This document shows positions 50,343 through 63,177 of a stretch of DNA of 64,000 nt, piece by piece. Both the position numbers and the translations under genes were made by a program. Position 1 is the first letter of the stretch. Every line of letters begins with the position of its first letter. This DNA is from Azadirachta indica (lineage: Eukaryota > Streptophyta > Magnoliopsida > Sapindales > Meliaceae). The stretch is taken from contig CM040440.1 in assembly GCA_022749755.1 (NCBI GenBank), positions 19,641,269 through 19,705,268 of the forward strand. The letters are read 5' to 3'. The notes beneath the pieces are model-generated. The model did no database searches. It was not told where the DNA came from and saw only the letters and a list, made by a program, of their open reading frames with translations.

Positions 50343-50550
50343 GACAGTGAGCAGTTTTAGTAAGAACTTTGCATATTTTGGGTATGTAATTTTACTATGG
50401 CAGTGAGCAGTTCTGGTAAGAAATTAGTTTAATTGTGGGTATTTTTGGATAGTTACAGCGAATGGGCTTAGCTGGTGACAGAACAAATTTTGGGCATTTC
50501 TGAATAATTAGAGTGAATCAGTTCATTCTGTTAACAAATTAGACCACAAA
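50343..50550. repeat. Decayed ~56-bp tandem repeat in the CPS upstream region
   Basis: Units begin near 50343, 50399, 50455 and 50510. Units 1 and 2 share CAGTGAGCAGTT, GGTAAGAA-like and GGGTAT words; unit 3 (agctggtgacagaac, tttgggcattt) and the short unit 4 (agtgaatcagttcattctg) are more divergent. The array ends about 270 bases before the CPS start codon, so it lies within the likely promoter. Confidence 0.55.
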
Positions 50551-50818
50551 TGTCCTGCATAAAAAGGCTGGAAAGCCGATATCAGAGCAGTAGAACAGCT
50601 GAGGGGTGGGATTGAGAAGAAAAAAGTAAAAGAGAGAGAGAAGATAGGTAGAAAGGAAAAGGACAGGAGGACCTCAATTCCATAGTTTTGGATGATCCCA
50701 TGTACCAAATAGCGGGAATCTCTTGGGAAGTCGATTCTGTCCGCTTGCCTCCCTCTCTTCACTTTTAAATACTTGGCCTCTTGGCTATCTTCTTCTTCAC
50801 AGCAAAACAAAATACATC

Positions 50819-53800
50819 ATGTCTTCTTCTCATTCCACCAAATTCTTCCTTCCCTTCTCTCCTCCTCTGCTTCTCACCACATCACCATCACCATCCAACA
50901 ATCATCTTCACCTTCATCTTCATCCTCCTAAACTTATCCTTTTCTCCAGTAAGTACTGCTCTCCCTTTTTTCTTTTTTTTTTTCCTCTCTCTTTTTCATA
51001 CATAACAAAATACAAGAAACCATATCAAGCACAGCTACAAAAATAATTACTACTTTTTGGTTGTTCCCTTGTCATGTGGGATATTCATTATAATTTCATT
51101 CACGCGTGATCATAATCAATAATATGCATTCATTGCTATCCCCATGTAATTCTCTTCAGGTTGTTAGCAGCAATCATAAGGTTTGATTTACGAAAACTAC
51201 ACTGTCTAGGACAGAAACTTAAATTCAGCAGATAAATTAATTACATATTATCTTTTGAGTTGGCCAGAATGCATTTTGATATTTTCATCCTTTTTACTAG
51301 AAATGTATACATATATGCTTAAGTATAACTCTGTTTATTATTACTTATTTGTTTAATCACCTTAATTTCCTTTATATAATTCTCTTTCTTGAGGTTTTTG
51401 GTTTCTTTCTTGGCGTTACAAATGCAGAGTATTTGCAAGAACTGGTATTACTTGTTGAGCACAGCATCTTATATATATATATTTCCTAGTCAATCAATAA
51501 GGCCATATTTGTACTTATACGTAGCACAATACAGAGAGGAATCAGCAAACAGAAAATTAAAAAGTAATTACTTGGATTAAATTAATTTCTATCTTGTTTT
51601 ATAGATGTTTGGCCTTTCGGAGGTAAAGACAAACGAGTTAACTTCGACGTTCAGCCAAGATGCAGTGCTGTATCGAGAACTCGAATACAAGGTATCAATT
51701 ATTTAATATTGGAACTGTATTACAGTCCTACTTATACATATTTAGGTTATAAATACAAGTAAATTAATTAATTATTTATGTTTATGTGCAGAATATGCAA
51801 ACGTGTTTCAAAATGGTCTGCCAGTGATAAAGTGGCAGGAGATTGTGGAGGATGACATAGAAGAAGAAGAAGCCCTTGAGGTAATTAATAAGTAAATATG
51901 AACCAACAATTTTTTCTAATTTTGATATAATTGTAAGCAATAAACGGAACTGAAATTATGGTTAATGATAGATATCCTGATTTGTTTTGTGGACAAGGTT
52001 TGTGAATCGAATGAGATTAAGGAACGTGTACATGCCATTAAATTTATGTTGGGCTCAATGGAGGACGGAGAGATAAGCATATCGGCTTATGACACCGCAT
52101 GGGTTGCTCTTGTCGAAGACATTCACGGCAGCGGTGCTCCTCAGTTCCCTTCTGCTCTTCAATGGATTGCCGATAACCAACTTCTTGATGGCTCCTGGGG
52201 TGATGATCACATATTTTCAGCTCACGATCGCTTGATCAATACTTTAGCATGTGTTGTAGCACTGAAATCTTGGAATGTTCATCAGGATAAGTGCGAAAAA
52301 GGTAATTAATTAATTAATTTAAAAAAATTAAATTTTAAATTAGATTTATTATAATCTAATTCATTAATATAATTAAGAGCCTGCTACTCCTAGCTAACAT
52401 GCAATATATAATAATATTGCCTTTTGTTATCATACCAGGATTGTCGTTTTTCAAAGAAAACTTATCGAAGCTTGAAAATGAGAATGATGAGCACATGCCT
52501 ATCGGCTTTGAAGTTGCTTTCCCTTCTCTTCTAGAAATAGCTCGCAGTTTAGACATTGAAGTACCTGATAATTCTCCTGTCTTGCAAAAGATCTATGCTA
52601 AGAGAAATTTAAAGCTCACAAGGTAGATTCAAACTCAAACTTCTATATATAATAACTATATGTTTGTTACTATTAATTTTCTCCAGATTATATGTTTATT
52701 TTATTAGAACAATATATATATATATATAGATATACACATATCTATATACATACAGATAGGTCCATTGCTATCTTTAAATGTATGTAATGTAATTATTGTG
52801 TGTGTGAGATAGGATACCAAAGGACATAATGCACAATGTGCCCACAACACTACTTCATAGCTTGGAAGGAATGCCTGACCTCAACTGGGAAAAGCTTCTA
52901 AAATTGCAGTCCCAAGATGGCTCATTCCTGTTCTCTCCATCCTCCACCGCCTACGCACTTACGCAAACTAAAGACGAAAATTGTTTGAGATATTTAACAA
53001 AAGCCGTCCAAAAATTCCATGGAGGAGGTATGAAGTTAATTACTTCTGTCAGTCGCTAATTAGAGTGGATATTATCGATCATTTTCACTTTCCAATTGTG
53101 TCTAATATATTTCTATTCTGTATTTTAATTATATATATATATATATATTTTAGTTCCAAACGTGTACCCGGTTGACATGTTCGAACATCTTTGGGCTGTG
53201 GATCGGTTGCAACGCCTTGGAATTTCAAGATATTTCCAACCTCAGATTAAAGAATGTATGGATTATGTTCACAGGTATATGTCGATCAACTAGATGTATA
53301 TTATTCTTAAAAAAAAGCGCAAAACTGTTCTAAGCTATTGACGTACATGATGTGCCAGATACTGGACCGAAGATGGCATTTGCTGGGCAAGAAATACCCG
53401 GGTCCACGATCTTGATGACACATCTATGGGATTCAGGCTACTAAGATTACATGGTTATGATGTTTCTGCTGGTAAGTTGGGAGAAAAAAAAAAAAAAAAA
53501 AAAAAGATTCTCTGCAACGCTGTAATATTAATTGTTTATGTACATTCATTGTGATCGTGATATCTTACATTTTGGCGGGTCACTGTTGCAGATGTGTTTC
53601 AGCATTTTGAAAAAGGAGGTGAGTTTTTCTGCTTTGCCGGGCAGTCTACCCAGGCTGTCACCGGAATATTCAACCTGTACAGGGCTTCCGAGGTGCGATT
53701 CCCCGGAGAGAAGATCCTTGACGACGCCAAGCAGTTCTCAGACAAATTTTTAAGAGAAAAGCAAGCTGCTGAGCTCCTTGATAAATGGATTATAGCCAAG

Positions 53801-56800
53801 GACTTGCCCGGTGAGGTATGGGTGAAAATCCTTCAATATATATATATATATATATTTTCTTTATTATTTTTATCATTGTTTTTTTAAAAAATAATAATAA
53901 AAGTTGGTTCATTTTAACCTGAAGCTCGAGGAGTGGGCAGACCAGCGGCCAAAAAGAAAAGTAAAGTGAATTATGGGTTGCCACCCCATGGTATAGACAC
54001 ACAAAATTACTTAAAAATCCCTAAATAATCAGAACGAATATTTTGGCGTCCATGTGGCTCTCACATTGCACGCTCATGGTCAACTGGAATGGAATGTCAT
54101 TTGAGAAAATTTGATCGTGTGTCCTCTTTCTAAATGTATAATTAAATAATATCCGTTAACGTACAGGTGGGTTTCGCGATGGAGGTACCATGGTACGTAA
54201 GCTTACCTAGACTGGAGACCAGACTTTACATAGAACAATATGGCGGCGAAGATGACGTTTGGATTGGCAAGACTCTTTACAGGTATTATTACTCTTATAA
54301 ATTAAAATCATATAATCAATTTCTTAATTCATTTGTCCCTAGCTTCCACCAAGAATCTTTGTATTAATTTGGCCAAGTGAAATTATTCCAGAAGCAGTCG
54401 ACTTAGATCACGACCTCAAGAAAGCTACCCAGTATATAGCTACAAAATTGACTTCTGTCCTTACCGTTATCCTTTCCATTGTTGCATCTAGACATGTCTA
54501 TTACGAATAATGCATTCTAATATGTTTGTTTCTTTGCATACATCTAAATAATATGGCACTAGCCGCTAGCGCTGTCATATATCTCATGGGCATGCATGCT
54601 AATTCAAACAGTAATAAGTATTGCTACCCAAGTTAAGTAATTATTGATCTTTTTTTTTTTTTTTTTTTTTTTTGTTGGGGTTTATATTCGAATGGTTGGC
54701 TATTTTCCTTGTCTGTCAGGATGCCCTACGTGAACAATAATATCTATCTTGAGCTTGCAAAATTAGATTACAACAATTGCCAAGCGGTACACCGCGCTGA
54801 ATGGAACAGTATGCGAAAGTAAGTTGTCTAATTAATTAATTAGGCAAATTAACCTTTAACTTAAACACCACGTTTACAAAATTCTAAGACTCTACGCCAC
54901 AGGTGGCATGAACAATGTAAACTTGAGAATTATGGGACGAGTAGAAGATCCCTTCTATTGGCGTACTATGTGGCATCGGCCAGTATATATGAGCCAGAAA
55001 GGTGGCAAGAGCGTATTGCGTGGGCCAAGACAGCAGTCCTGATGGAGACAATCTCATCTTATTTCGATTCTAGCGAGCAAAGGAGAGCATTCGTAAATGA
55101 ATTCACAAACTGTATTAATGCTCGGGATTACATAAACGGAAGGTATGTGCATGCGTTGTAATATTTTGTGAAAACTAGTGCATAATGCATTTACCGAAAA
55201 TTAGAGGCCCGTTTTCTGTAATTAATTAATTTTTCTTTACTTACTCCTATGTTGTAGACTCGGTAGTGTATGTCTATTCATGCATGCACCGATTGGGGCT
55301 CCGCGCTACCTTATCCTTAAATTATGTATGTATGACTATTATATAAATTTTTGTCGTATACACCCAATAAAACAATTAAAGGAAATGAATTTAAGGATAT
55401 ACGAAAAGGGATCAATTCTTAGCTGGATTTGTACCAGGTTCAAAAATTGCAGAGCTTCAGGTTTTAAATCCACCAATAAATAAACTTGCAGAATTTATAG
55501 TTCAAAATATCAAATTATTTATATATGGTCGGTCTGTGAAGTAATCCTTAAACGACATGGAAGCTTGCTTGGTTATGATTTGTGTTACAGGAGAGTGGAT
55601 TCGGACAAAACAGGACAGGGATTTGCCGGGACATTGCTTGGGACGCTGAATCACCTCGCATTGGACGCGCTAGTGGCACGGGGTCGAGACATTAGTCAAC
55701 ATTTACGTCAAGCTGTAAGTAACATTCACAATCTTCACCAGTAATATATATAATTTTTTTCTATTCAATTAATGCTAAGATTTTTTTCATTTTTTTTTTC
55801 TTTTCAAAAATTTTTTATGGAAAGATTTAAATTTAATTAATTAGGAATATGTAAATGTATCCAGTCGGTCTGAAATAATTCTGCCACGCATGTACTATCA
55901 TTACATGATCATGAACGGGAGATAGTGCCATTAACAAAAGGGGCCAAAATTTTCTCGGAATGGCACGAAATATCATTCTCATATAGCCACCAAAGAAATC
56001 AATTCTAGCCCGTCACCCAAATTTACAAACTACCAGAAATCTCGGTCCAATGAGTTAACTTTTTCCGTTTCTTTTCTCTGAAAACACAGTGGGAAAACTG
56101 GCTGACAAAGTGGCAGGAGGAAGGAGATAGGCACCAAGGAGAGCCAGAATTACTGGTGCAAACAATAAATTTAAGCGCTGGCCGTTGGCCCTTGGAAGAG
56201 TTGTTGTGTCATTCTCAATACGGGAGAGTCTGCGCCGTCACCAACAGAATATGCTACAAACTTGGTCATTACCAAAAGCCAAAGGTCAGTGCGAAAGACA
56301 TCAGTATAGCCTAATGATAACAAACCGCTAATTTGTAGCCTTCCTTATTATTTAGCTGCTTGCTCTTTTCCCATATCGGGCCACTTCCCACACGAAGAGT
56401 CGATGATATTTGCTTTTCTAGGTTAAAAAACAAATTGATTCGTCAAACTTCTTTGATGGTATAAAAGAAAATTCCATCCTTATTGAAGATGAGTAGACTG
56501 AAACTCCTCTCAGTGGATTCTGAGAAGGCACCCATATTTTATTGGAAAGCTTAAACTGGTCACCGATAAAACATAGGAGTTGGGTTTCTTTCAACTTTAG
56601 TTAATTTGTCATTTTGTTTTGTTTTGTTTCGTTTTTACAGGTAGAAGATAATGGCAGCTACAGTGCCAATAATAGCCTCCCAGTAGAGTCTGACATGCAA
56701 GAACTTGTTCAACTAGTACTCAAAAATTCGTCAGATGGTGGCGTTGACTTCGATGTCAAACAGACATTCCTCACCGTTGCAAAGAGTTTTTACTACACCG

Positions 56801-56862
56801 CTTACTGCGATCCAGAGACTATCAACTTTCACATTGACAAAGTACTATTTCAGAGAGTATAA
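50819..56862 (+). CDS. CPS: ent-Copalyl diphosphate synthase (class II diterpene cyclase)
   Basis: Fifteen exons give 820 residues: 50819-50948, 51605-51691, 51792-51880, 51998-52301, 52439-52622, 52813-53027, 53154-53274, 53359-53471, 53592-53815, 54167-54282, 54720-54818, 54903-55142, 55591-55714, 56090-56284, 56641-56862. The start is a Ser/Pro/His-rich transit peptide. Plant diterpene synthase motifs SAYDTAW and QLLDGSWGD are present. The catalytic acid DxDD is DLDD at 394-397. The His-Asn base pair known from Arabidopsis CPS (H263, N322) is found as H280 in LLHSLEGM and N339 in PNVYPVD, with the same spacing. A class I DDxxD motif is absent, so it is monofunctional. It converts geranylgeranyl diphosphate to ent-copalyl diphosphate in plastids, the first committed gibberellin step (Arabidopsis GA1, At4g02780). 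The kaurene synthase partner is not in the window. Confidence 0.96.
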
Positions 56863-56954
56863 GTTTCGCTTATATTATATAATAAATTAATAATTATATT
56901 TTCTGTCGTTGTGTATATTTTAGTCCAGTAATGTGAAAATTTAGAAGACTAGTA

Positions 56955-56960
56955 AATAAA
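56955..56960 (+). terminator. Probable polyadenylation signal of CPS
   Basis: AATAAA 93 bases after the CPS stop codon; another copy at 56881 is close to the stop and less likely. Confidence 0.35.
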
Positions 56961-57061
56961 GAATAAGTTACTTCTTCGACTCAATGTAACATAGATGGAT
57001 GCTGACAAAATAAAGTACTAATTGAGAGGGTATAAGATCGATTGATGTAATAATTTGTAAG

Positions 57062-57088
57062 ATATATATATATATATATATATATATA
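57062..57088. repeat. (TA)n microsatellite
   Basis: Uninterrupted AT/TA dinucleotides downstream of CPS. Confidence 0.9.
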
Positions 57089-58103
57089 AGATGTTGAAAT
57101 TAATAAAATAGTAAAAGATCCAAAGTTTCTTGTATAGTAATTAATAGCATGGCATATCGGGAACATACAAATGGACGGTGACAAGTTTAGAATTGAATTT
57201 AGTTTTGACCTCAATTGATTTGTTAAATAATAATTAAGTTGAGGTATATAAGAGAAATTCAAGGAACAAAGATTTGAAGCCTAGATGAGAAAATGGAGAA
57301 GAGGAGACCTTGAAAACAAAGAGAAAAGATTAAAGTTTATTCCCCTTGAAAGCAGGAATTTTCTTAAACGTAATGAGTGGGATATATATAAAAGTATACC
57401 ACATTAAGTTGTTTTTGCTATATATAAGAATGTGGGCGTCCTTTTTGAAGTTTTCCTATTAAGTGTGTAGCCAACAAAAATATTGGCAGACAATGTCACA
57501 TAATGACACGTGACAGGGTCGTTATTCTATTCTATCTCATCTTCAACGTCAAGTGGAGGTTCACTCATCGAATCCCATTTCTAAAGATTTAGTCTTTGGT
57601 TACACCACAACTTGGTCTAATTGTATCAAGATTTGGATTTTGAATTGACCCGCTCTGACCTCTAAGCCAGTGGACCAACTCATTGATCAATCTCTTTTTT
57701 AAGAAAATGGCCACCTAATGGCTAATGTTGTTCACCAGGAATTTTATTTCATAACAGTTCTTGATATGCACTATAATTTTTTTGTCAATCTTTGTCTGCT
57801 TGACTGGAAATTTTATTGAATAGATATATAGTTGTTACAACTAATGGAGTATGAAAAGGTGGGTGGCAAACGGGCTTCATATAATTGATTGTATGAAGTT
57901 TTACACAGTGAATTCAAACAAATTAACGTTTAAAACAATCATAACCTCATATGGTGACATAATCTGGACCACTTGGTGTCTTTATTGGCTTCCATGGGCA
58001 TCTGAAAATATCATTCAACTTGGATGGATTACTATCCCCCAACCCAAATCATAGAACTTGTCAGTGGGCACGGGCACAGAGAATATAGAAATGGCCAGCA
58101 TTA

Positions 58104-58139
<36 letters not shown>
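58104..58139. repeat. Compound (TG)n(TA)n microsatellite
   Basis: Eleven TG units followed by seven TA units. Confidence 0.9.
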
Positions 58140-59617
58140 CCGTATTCACACATCAAGTAAGGAACTGAAAACCAGAGCTAGCTTACTCCATACACAAAAA
58201 AAGAGAGACCTAGACGTTGTCGTTGGCATCATAATCTCTGCTTGATTTTAGCATCCTTTGGGATGATGAAATCATGAAAAGGGTAGGCATTAAAGCAATT
58301 GACAATGTGGGATTGGAGGAGATGGAATTATTCTTTCATTGGCCATGTCAGATAGGAAACAGAAAAAGCGGACAGGACATGAAATGAAATTATTATCAGT
58401 ATCAATAGTAGCCAAAGCAAATTGTATGACTTTTTTGGACAGAAACCCATTTTAGCAATCCACCTCCAATCTCCATCAACTGTCACTGCTTTTTGTTACT
58501 TTGAAGTTCGGTTCATTTTCTGAATTAGGACGAGAGCACGTGAGGCCCGCTCGTTCTAGCTTGTTTGTTTGCTCCGCAAGCGGCGAACATGCAAATGACT
58601 TGGGACCACCCCCAACCATATGCCATCATCATCAACAACATAATAAATAATAATAATAAAGTGTGGCAGAAATTCTGTGGTGGTTTACGTTTTGGTGCCT
58701 AAGCCTTCTCTATCATTGTGCTCTCTGCTTCAAGGCAAGCTGATGTTCCCATTTGTTCGCTTATGAAATCGAACCTCTCATTTTTCCTCTCTTTCTTGCT
58801 TTTAATCTGGTGATTAGAACTTGAATCTGCAATCCTCCCCCACGTTGTTAAACGTCAAAATTATGGATTGGTGGTTATTATCGATTGAGCAGACAAAAGT
58901 ACATGGCGCGGTTTTATATGGATGTCGCCCATATGACTGGAGCCCACTTCGTACCATGGTCTCCAACCCTCCAGCTGATCCAACGCCCCCCTTGGCCCTT
59001 TGGCAACGGACCCAAATGATTGTTTGACGCAACGATGTTATCCACAGACAGGCTTTTTTTAAGTTTTAAATTTCCGATTGTGAGCAAACTGAAGACTGAC
59101 GAGTATATAAATGTTTTAGGTAATCACATGATATCAGCATATGAGCACAATAAGTACAAGTTCATCCGTATCTAAGAGAAAGAGAAATGTTAACAACCGA
59201 GTACGCTGAGCAGGACAACAGAAAAAATTTAATCAAGTGCCACACCAGAGGTTCAACAGTGGGAGAATGGAAAACTGAAGTGCAACAAGAAAATACAACA
59301 GATCATAGATCCAAATGTTTTGTAAAACGATACACAATAAGTCGCACATGAAACCAACATAAAGAAAAAACGTACAGAAGTTCTAAAATTGCAGTATTGA
59401 CTTGCTTGAAAATAGTTGTAATATGTCCAAGTTAAATGTTCTGATGCTAAGAAACTAATTGAGGAGAAATACAACCACTAATTTCAGACTTTAACATACC
59501 CAATTCTACAACCTACAACATGTCTATGGCTAGACCTCTGCATCTCCAAAATTACAAGCAAAGTTGTAAGGCACCATTAAGTTCAGTTGGCACCTCCAAA
59601 ACACCATGGCAACAGAG

Positions 59618-62600
59618 CTAATCATACTCTAATTCATCAGGAGTAACTGGTCGTTTGAGGGGGATGATGGACTTCTTTTCAACATCTCGAGACAATGCTT
59701 TCCTCATATCTGGAAAGAAACCATTATATAAGCAAAGGAGATGCCATGCAAGTTGAATAAAACAAAATCACAATGAAAGCATTGAACAAGAAAACTCACC
59801 TAAGCCATCTTCTTCCCCTGAGTAGTAGCGTAGAACCCGTCTATAGATTACATACCCAAGCTGATAAAATAAAAATAAATAAATAAAAAGAACAGAAAAA
59901 GCATTATCATAGTGTCATATACAAAGAATGGAAGAAGCATAATCATTATATTTGACACTAAAGAAAACATATGTCTGTTTTAAACAAACTGGTCTTGCAG
60001 GACCAACTCTTATTAGATCATAACTTCGTGCATTAATTCTTCAGAAACCCTGCCATGCCTACCACCACAAATTGATGAGAAAGTAATAGACTGGTATATT
60101 GTTCACTAAGCGTTAAGTTCAGTTGGACACATGAGAGCAGAAGGGTGTAAATACCTTCACCCGGTAACATTCCAAAACCTCAAAAAACTACTAGTCCTGA
60201 GTGCAGTTGGTGATTCATGCCATGTTGCACAAGAAAGAAATGTGCAAGATGAATGGGGCTTGCCTCCCTATGCCCTCTTTCCTATTCCACGATGTTCATG
60301 ACCAGATTATCTCTAATTGTATTTACTTTTCAGTAATCTATTCTCTCTTATTTGTTTTCCTAGAGGTCAAGTGTGTATTAGGCAGCAAGTCAAGTGATGA
60401 ATGGGTCACTAATTTGCAAGTTTGGCAGATTTTTCTTGAACCAAGGGCACTGTGACTAATCATCTGGCAACAATCAGTCCTTTCATGAGCCAAGCTAATA
60501 TGCCTGTAACTGCCTCAGGAGAATCCAAGTGCATTAGGCAGTCCCTATTTCCACTACTAAGCATGCGCTCATAGATGACAACAGAACTTACTAAGGTGTC
60601 TTAAGCACTGGCAAGAGTTCTTTTAAACAAGGATTATTAGTGTTGCAAGTCAAGTTGAACAGAAGCATGATTAATATTACCACATATTTTAGGGAGAAAG
60701 AAAGGGACCATAGGGACATAGCCCTATCATGAGATAGCAGATACTATCAACCATGTGAATATTTTGGGCTTGGCCTGTGGAGCAAGCAATCCCTATCTTC
60801 TTAAATACAAATAATATGCTAGTTCAGTCATAACAAGTTTTCAGTGCTCTTCACATTTTAATGATTGATTAGTGGCATAACAACTAACAGGAGTCCTGTT
60901 GCCCACAGAATAAGCTTCCTTTTGGCATCTCCATCAATCAATCTACACAGTTTAGATTGATTAGCTGAAAAATGAACCACAAACTTGGCAACTACTAGAT
61001 CCTAATGTTTATCCAAACCCAACTAAACCAAGCAATCACTTACTGACTTCTGCTTCATTGGCGGCCTTCATTAGCCTTCATATTTAATTTGTTGTTACAC
61101 TTGTTATTCCTTTTTTCCTCTAGAATCTTATGCCTCCATATCTAATTTGTTGTTACACTTGCTCTTCCTTTTTTTCTTCCAGAACCTTACTCGTCAATAA
61201 AGTGCACATAGAATCCTTGTTTACTTCAATTACAATCTGCTATGACAGATGTTGGCAAAATTACTAAATTTATTGATGTTGTACACATGTTGAATGATTA
61301 CGACATGGAATTCTTATTTCTTGTAAAGATTTCATGGACTTGAACAAGACCTAGGACCAAAAGTGTAAGTGTTGCATACAAATTTGATAGTAACAATGAA
61401 AAATGAAAAGAATAATTCTGCTCCAATATAAGCTTATATTGCCAGGGAAAAGTTTCATATTGAAGTATGGGCATTTTCAACTAATGAGAAATGTTGTAAA
61501 AAATGTCCAAAACTGAAAAAGAAGTTGGAGAACTCGTACCTTTTCATACATTTTTATGGCCGGTGTGTTTGAAGCTCTCACAAAAAGATCCACAAAGTAA
61601 GCCTTGTCACTGCCAAGAGAAAATTGTTATCAATAAGAAAAGCGGAACTGATATATTATGATACACCTAAGTTTCTCTAGCCTTTTCTTTCTGTGCAAAT
61701 GTGTCCATGCATTTCTTTTCTTAATCTAGTTTTAATCCTCCTTACATCTTGTCACTGATGTCTTCCAGCAGATTCATCAGCTTCTTGGCCAGTTGCTGCC
61801 TGCGATATTCTGGAGACACTGTTACTGCAGTGACATGACCGTGCCAAGATTCACCTTGCCCTTCAACTTTTCCCATAACTGCAAACATTGAAATGAATTA
61901 GATTGACAGCCTTTAATCAGTCCATAGGAACAGGCAGAAAGAGAATAAAAGTAAAAAAAAAAAATGTGAACATCAGAACTAAGAGCGGAAAGCAGCAAGT
62001 CCACTTTCCCTATAACTGATACCAAAACATCAACAAATTCCCATAAAATATGTCTACATTGCATACTAGAAAATCAGAAACAGCAAGATGAGCTACACCC
62101 CATAGTTTTATCATTTATCTACTCCTTCCATTTAAATGCTTGATCATGGAATTGAATCTTAAACACCCTAGCAAAGGTTGAATTTTAGCAATTATTCTTA
62201 ATCTCTGATTATTGTACCAATTATTTTCCATCAATGTTACATGTCCACATACCACTTGATTAATTTCTTATAATCCAAATGCCAATACTGGTTACCATTC
62301 ACCATAGTACAAGTGAGTTTTTTTTTTTAAGAAAAAAAAACCCTAAATACAATAATTCTCGCATAAAATTACGTTAAACCGCAAACGACTACCATAATGT
62401 TAAAATAAATAAAATGAAGAGAGAGATGAGAGAAGAGCGTACTGTAACCCATGATTCGGTTACCGGGGCCTTCGGCGACGTGGAAATAGTCGGGCCACCT
62501 TGCCAAATAGGTCATATAGAATGACATATTGAACTGCAATAATGATGCGTTTTCAATGAAAAGATTTAGTACCATTATTAACAAAATAATTGCAACGTTT

Positions 62601-62701
62601 TTCAAAAGGAAAAAACGGCTTACAGTTTCGGTGAGGTGGTCGAGGTTAACCGAAGTAAAACGAAGGAGATCGTTGCAGCAAAATCTGCGAATCGTCGTCA
62701 T
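59618..62701 (-). CDS. NAA20: NatB N-alpha-acetyltransferase catalytic subunit
   Basis: Six exons, 62624-62701, 62443-62533, 61746-61878, 61540-61609, 59800-59860 and 59618-59709, give 174 residues, the length of plant NAA20. It is a single GNAT domain: MTTIRRFCCNDLLRFTSVNLD at the start, ETFNMSFYMTYLARWPDY, the acetyl-CoA-binding region SPEYRRQQLAKKLM (78-91), FVDLFVRASNTPAIKMYEKLGY, and the tail SIIPLKRPVTPDELEYD. NatB, with the auxiliary subunit NAA25, acetylates nascent proteins starting Met-Asp, Met-Glu, Met-Asn or Met-Gln on ribosomes. The acetyl-CoA loop reads RRQQLA, with Gln where the GNAT consensus (Q/R-x-x-G-x-G/A) and, as I recall, the human enzyme have Gly; I recall the same Gln in Arabidopsis. 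Intron 4 is long (1679 bp) and holds a 58-bp tandem duplication. Confidence 0.96.
61079..61192. repeat. 58-bp tandem duplication in NAA20 intron 4
   Basis: Copies start at 61079 and 61137 and share AATTTGTTGTTACACTTG and a following pyrimidine-rich part ending in agaa(t/c)ctta. Divergence is modest, so the duplication is fairly recent. It lies inside an intron and away from the splice sites. Confidence 0.8.
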
Positions 62702-63177
62702 CCTTCTGGAATTTGGCAGAAAGGAAGTTCGTACTTCGAAGCTGAAGAAAACCGGGCCAGCTGGATAAAAGAACCGAGACTCGCGGGTTTGGGTCGGTTT
62801 AAACCGTTTTGCTCGTTCAATAATGTTTGCAGCGAGGATTTATGATTTTTACTCCTTCATGTATATATATATATATATATATATAAAGGTATTTCAAAAT
62901 AAAAGATAAATTTATTTGTTCTTTTTGAATAAATAAATGAAGAAAATAAATAAAATAATAATATTCTATATATTTTTTTAAGGGAGGTGATATTTTTTAT
63001 CCCCGTTTTTTGTAACAAAATATTCATGTATTCAACCTTTTATACAAAATTTTATTTATAAATGAAATCACTAAGTATATAATTCAAAATTGACGTGGTT
63101 TATAAAATAATTAATTTTAATTGTGCTGAAAAATAAACTATTAAAAGAAAATAACTAAGTTCTTGATAAATTTTTAA
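62702..63177. other. NAA20 upstream region and spacer
   Basis: This is the presumed NAA20 promoter and leader, with a (TA)n tract at 62862-62885 and AT-rich sequence beyond. Plus-strand frames at 62529-62845 are antisense shadows of the NAA20 first exons and leader. Confidence 0.45.

Larger units (their letters stand above)
56863..59617. other. Convergent spacer between CPS and NAA20
   Basis: This holds the 3' ends of both genes. A polyadenylation-like AATAAA follows CPS at 56955-56960. A (TA)n tract (57062-57088) and a (TG)n(TA)n tract (58104-58139) are present. A GC-richer patch at 58820-59030 is open on both strands but unassigned. No gene is supported. Confidence 0.5.

Noticed and set aside
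58814..59032. Frames open on both strands
   Set aside because: Double-strand openness reflects local composition; neither translation resembles a known family.
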